Assembly: GCF_003966155.1 (NCBI RefSeq)
Contig: NZ_RXNS01000015.1
Location: 1-64,000 of the forward strand
Direction: 5' to 3'
DNA from: Halomonas nitroreducens
Lineage (GTDB): Bacteria > Pseudomonadota > Gammaproteobacteria > Pseudomonadales > Halomonadaceae
DNA length: 64,000 bases
The position numbers were made by a program, and so were the translations under genes. Shown here one piece after another: positions 63,232 to 64,000 of this stretch. The notes beneath the pieces were generated by a model that was given only the letters and a program-made list of their open reading frames with translations, was not told where the DNA came from and searched no databases. Position 1 is the stretch's first letter; each line of letters starts with the position of its first letter.

Positions 63232-64000
63232 ATGCGTCAATTCACCCTCAAGCAGCTGCGCTACTTCGTGGTCGCCGGCGAGATGTCCAGCGTCACCCAG
63301 GCGGCGCGCAAGCTGCATGTCTCCCAGCCCTCGATCTCGGCGGCCATCCAGCAGATCGAGGAAGTCACCGGGCTGCAGCTGTTCGTGCGCCATCATGCCC
63401 AGGGCCTGTCGCTGACGCCCTCGGGCAAGCAGCTGATGCAGCGTGCACGCCAGCTGCTGCGCGATGCCGAAGGCCTGGAGAAGTACGCGCTCTCGCTGGG
63501 CGAGGAGATCGGCGGGGAGCTGCGCCTGGTGGCCTTTCCCACCTTCGCGCCGGTCTTCCTGCCCCAGCTGCTGCGCCGCTACGCCGATCGCCACCCCTCG
63601 GTGAGCCTCTACTGCGACGAGATGAACCAGGTGGACATCGTCCGCGGCCTGGGGCAGGGCGACTACGAGCTGGCCTTCACCTATGACCTCCAGGTGCCCG
63701 AGGAGATCGACTTCACGCCGCTGTACCGCTTTCCGCCCTATGCGGTGGTCGCCGCCGACCATCCCCTGAGCGAGCGTGACAGCATCGGCCTGGCCGAGCT
63801 GGTGGCCTACCCCATGGTGCTGCTCGACTGGCCGCTGAGTCGCGAGTACTTCCTGTCGATCTTCACCCACCACGGCTTCTCGCCCGCAGTGGCGCACCGT
63901 GCCAAGTCCATGGACATGCTGCGCGGCCTGGTGGCCAACGGGTTCGGCTTCTCGCTGTTCAACACCCCGCTGGCGGCCTTCGAGGCCCTCGACGGCGGCG
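63232..64000 (+). CDS. LysR-family transcriptional regulator (partial)
   Basis: At least 256 residues, running off the window. N-terminal winged helix-turn-helix (MRQFTLKQLRYFVVAGEMSS, TQAARKLHVSQPSISAAIQQ) and an effector domain starting near GGELRLVAFPTFAPVFLP. It follows the M20 gene in the same direction by 226 bp and is the likely regulator of the monooxygenase-Rid cluster. A hairpin GCCCCGC / GCGGGGC (63182-63202) lies in its leader. Confidence 0.88.
   Translation, partial: MRQFTLKQLRYFVVAGEMSSVTQAARKLHVSQPSISAAIQQIEEVTGLQLFVRHHAQGLSLTPSGKQLMQRARQLLRDAEGLEKYALSLGEEIGGELRLVAFPTFAPVFLPQLLRRYADRHPSVSLYCDEMNQVDIVRGLGQGDYELAFTYDLQVPEEIDFTPLYRFPPYAVVAADHPLSERDSIGLAELVAYPMVLLDWPLSREYFLSIFTHHGFSPAVAHRAKSMDMLRGLVANGFGFSLFNTPLAAFEALDGG

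Overview
The window is about 64 kb of GC-rich gammaproteobacterial chromosome. I infer Halomonadaceae (Halomonas or a close relative). The reasons are a very high GC third position, the block of genes from efp to purA that keeps the enterobacterial/pseudomonad order, a split LeuA of the long form, a rhodanese of the RhdA type next to psd (as in Pseudomonas), a BCCT osmolyte transporter paired with a universal stress protein, and intergenic repeat families. No rRNA, CRISPR array, prophage or insertion sequence was seen. One tRNA gene is present: tRNA-Arg(CCU).

Layout. 1-9 kb: end of a YeiH-type exporter, a membrane EAL protein with a ruined GGDEF site, tRNA-Arg, cmoM-rsmC, a small EF-hand protein, a SIMPL protein, greB, a TPR protein and nudF-yqiB-cpdA. 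9-16 kb: cysDN, a membrane Zn-peptidase, cmoA-cmoB and pgi. 15.9-22.6 kb: yqiA-parE, parC, serB and a TIGR02647 protein. 22.7-24.7 kb: leuA behind a leucine-rich leader peptide, a second short reading frame and an attenuator hairpin. 24.8-45.9 kb: epmB / efp, epmA, psd, rhdA, rsgA, orn, queG, nnr, tsaE, amiB, mutL, miaA, hfq, hflX, hflK, hflC, hisZ and purA, essentially all housekeeping.

45.9-56.0 kb (minus strand) is the most interesting part: a six-gene operon that looks like a cut-down alginate machine. It has a polysaccharide synthase of the Alg8 type, a PilZ/HlyD co-polymerase of the Alg44 type, an AlgK-like lipoprotein with about 22 Sel1 repeats, a PL5 (AlgL-like) lyase and a PL14 lyase. 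The sugar-nucleotide enzyme at its head is a UDP-glucose dehydrogenase (Ugd), not GDP-mannose dehydrogenase (AlgD), and there is no porin, epimerase or acetylation gene. I infer a cyclic-di-GMP-controlled, synthase-dependent pathway for a polyglucuronic (glucuronan-like) or other GlcA-containing polymer.

56-64 kb: a BCCT transporter with its Usp partner, then a plus-strand cluster of flavin monooxygenase, Rid-family protein lacking the deaminase arginine, DUF1028 protein and M20 deacylase, followed by a LysR regulator cut by the window end. This looks like an uncharacterised pathway for degrading a nitrogen compound.

Scattered through the window are short AAGC(C/T)GGAAG / CTTGAAG repeats that sit on or next to stop codons, two copies of a longer intergenic element, and a 3 x 43 bp tandem repeat upstream of ugd.
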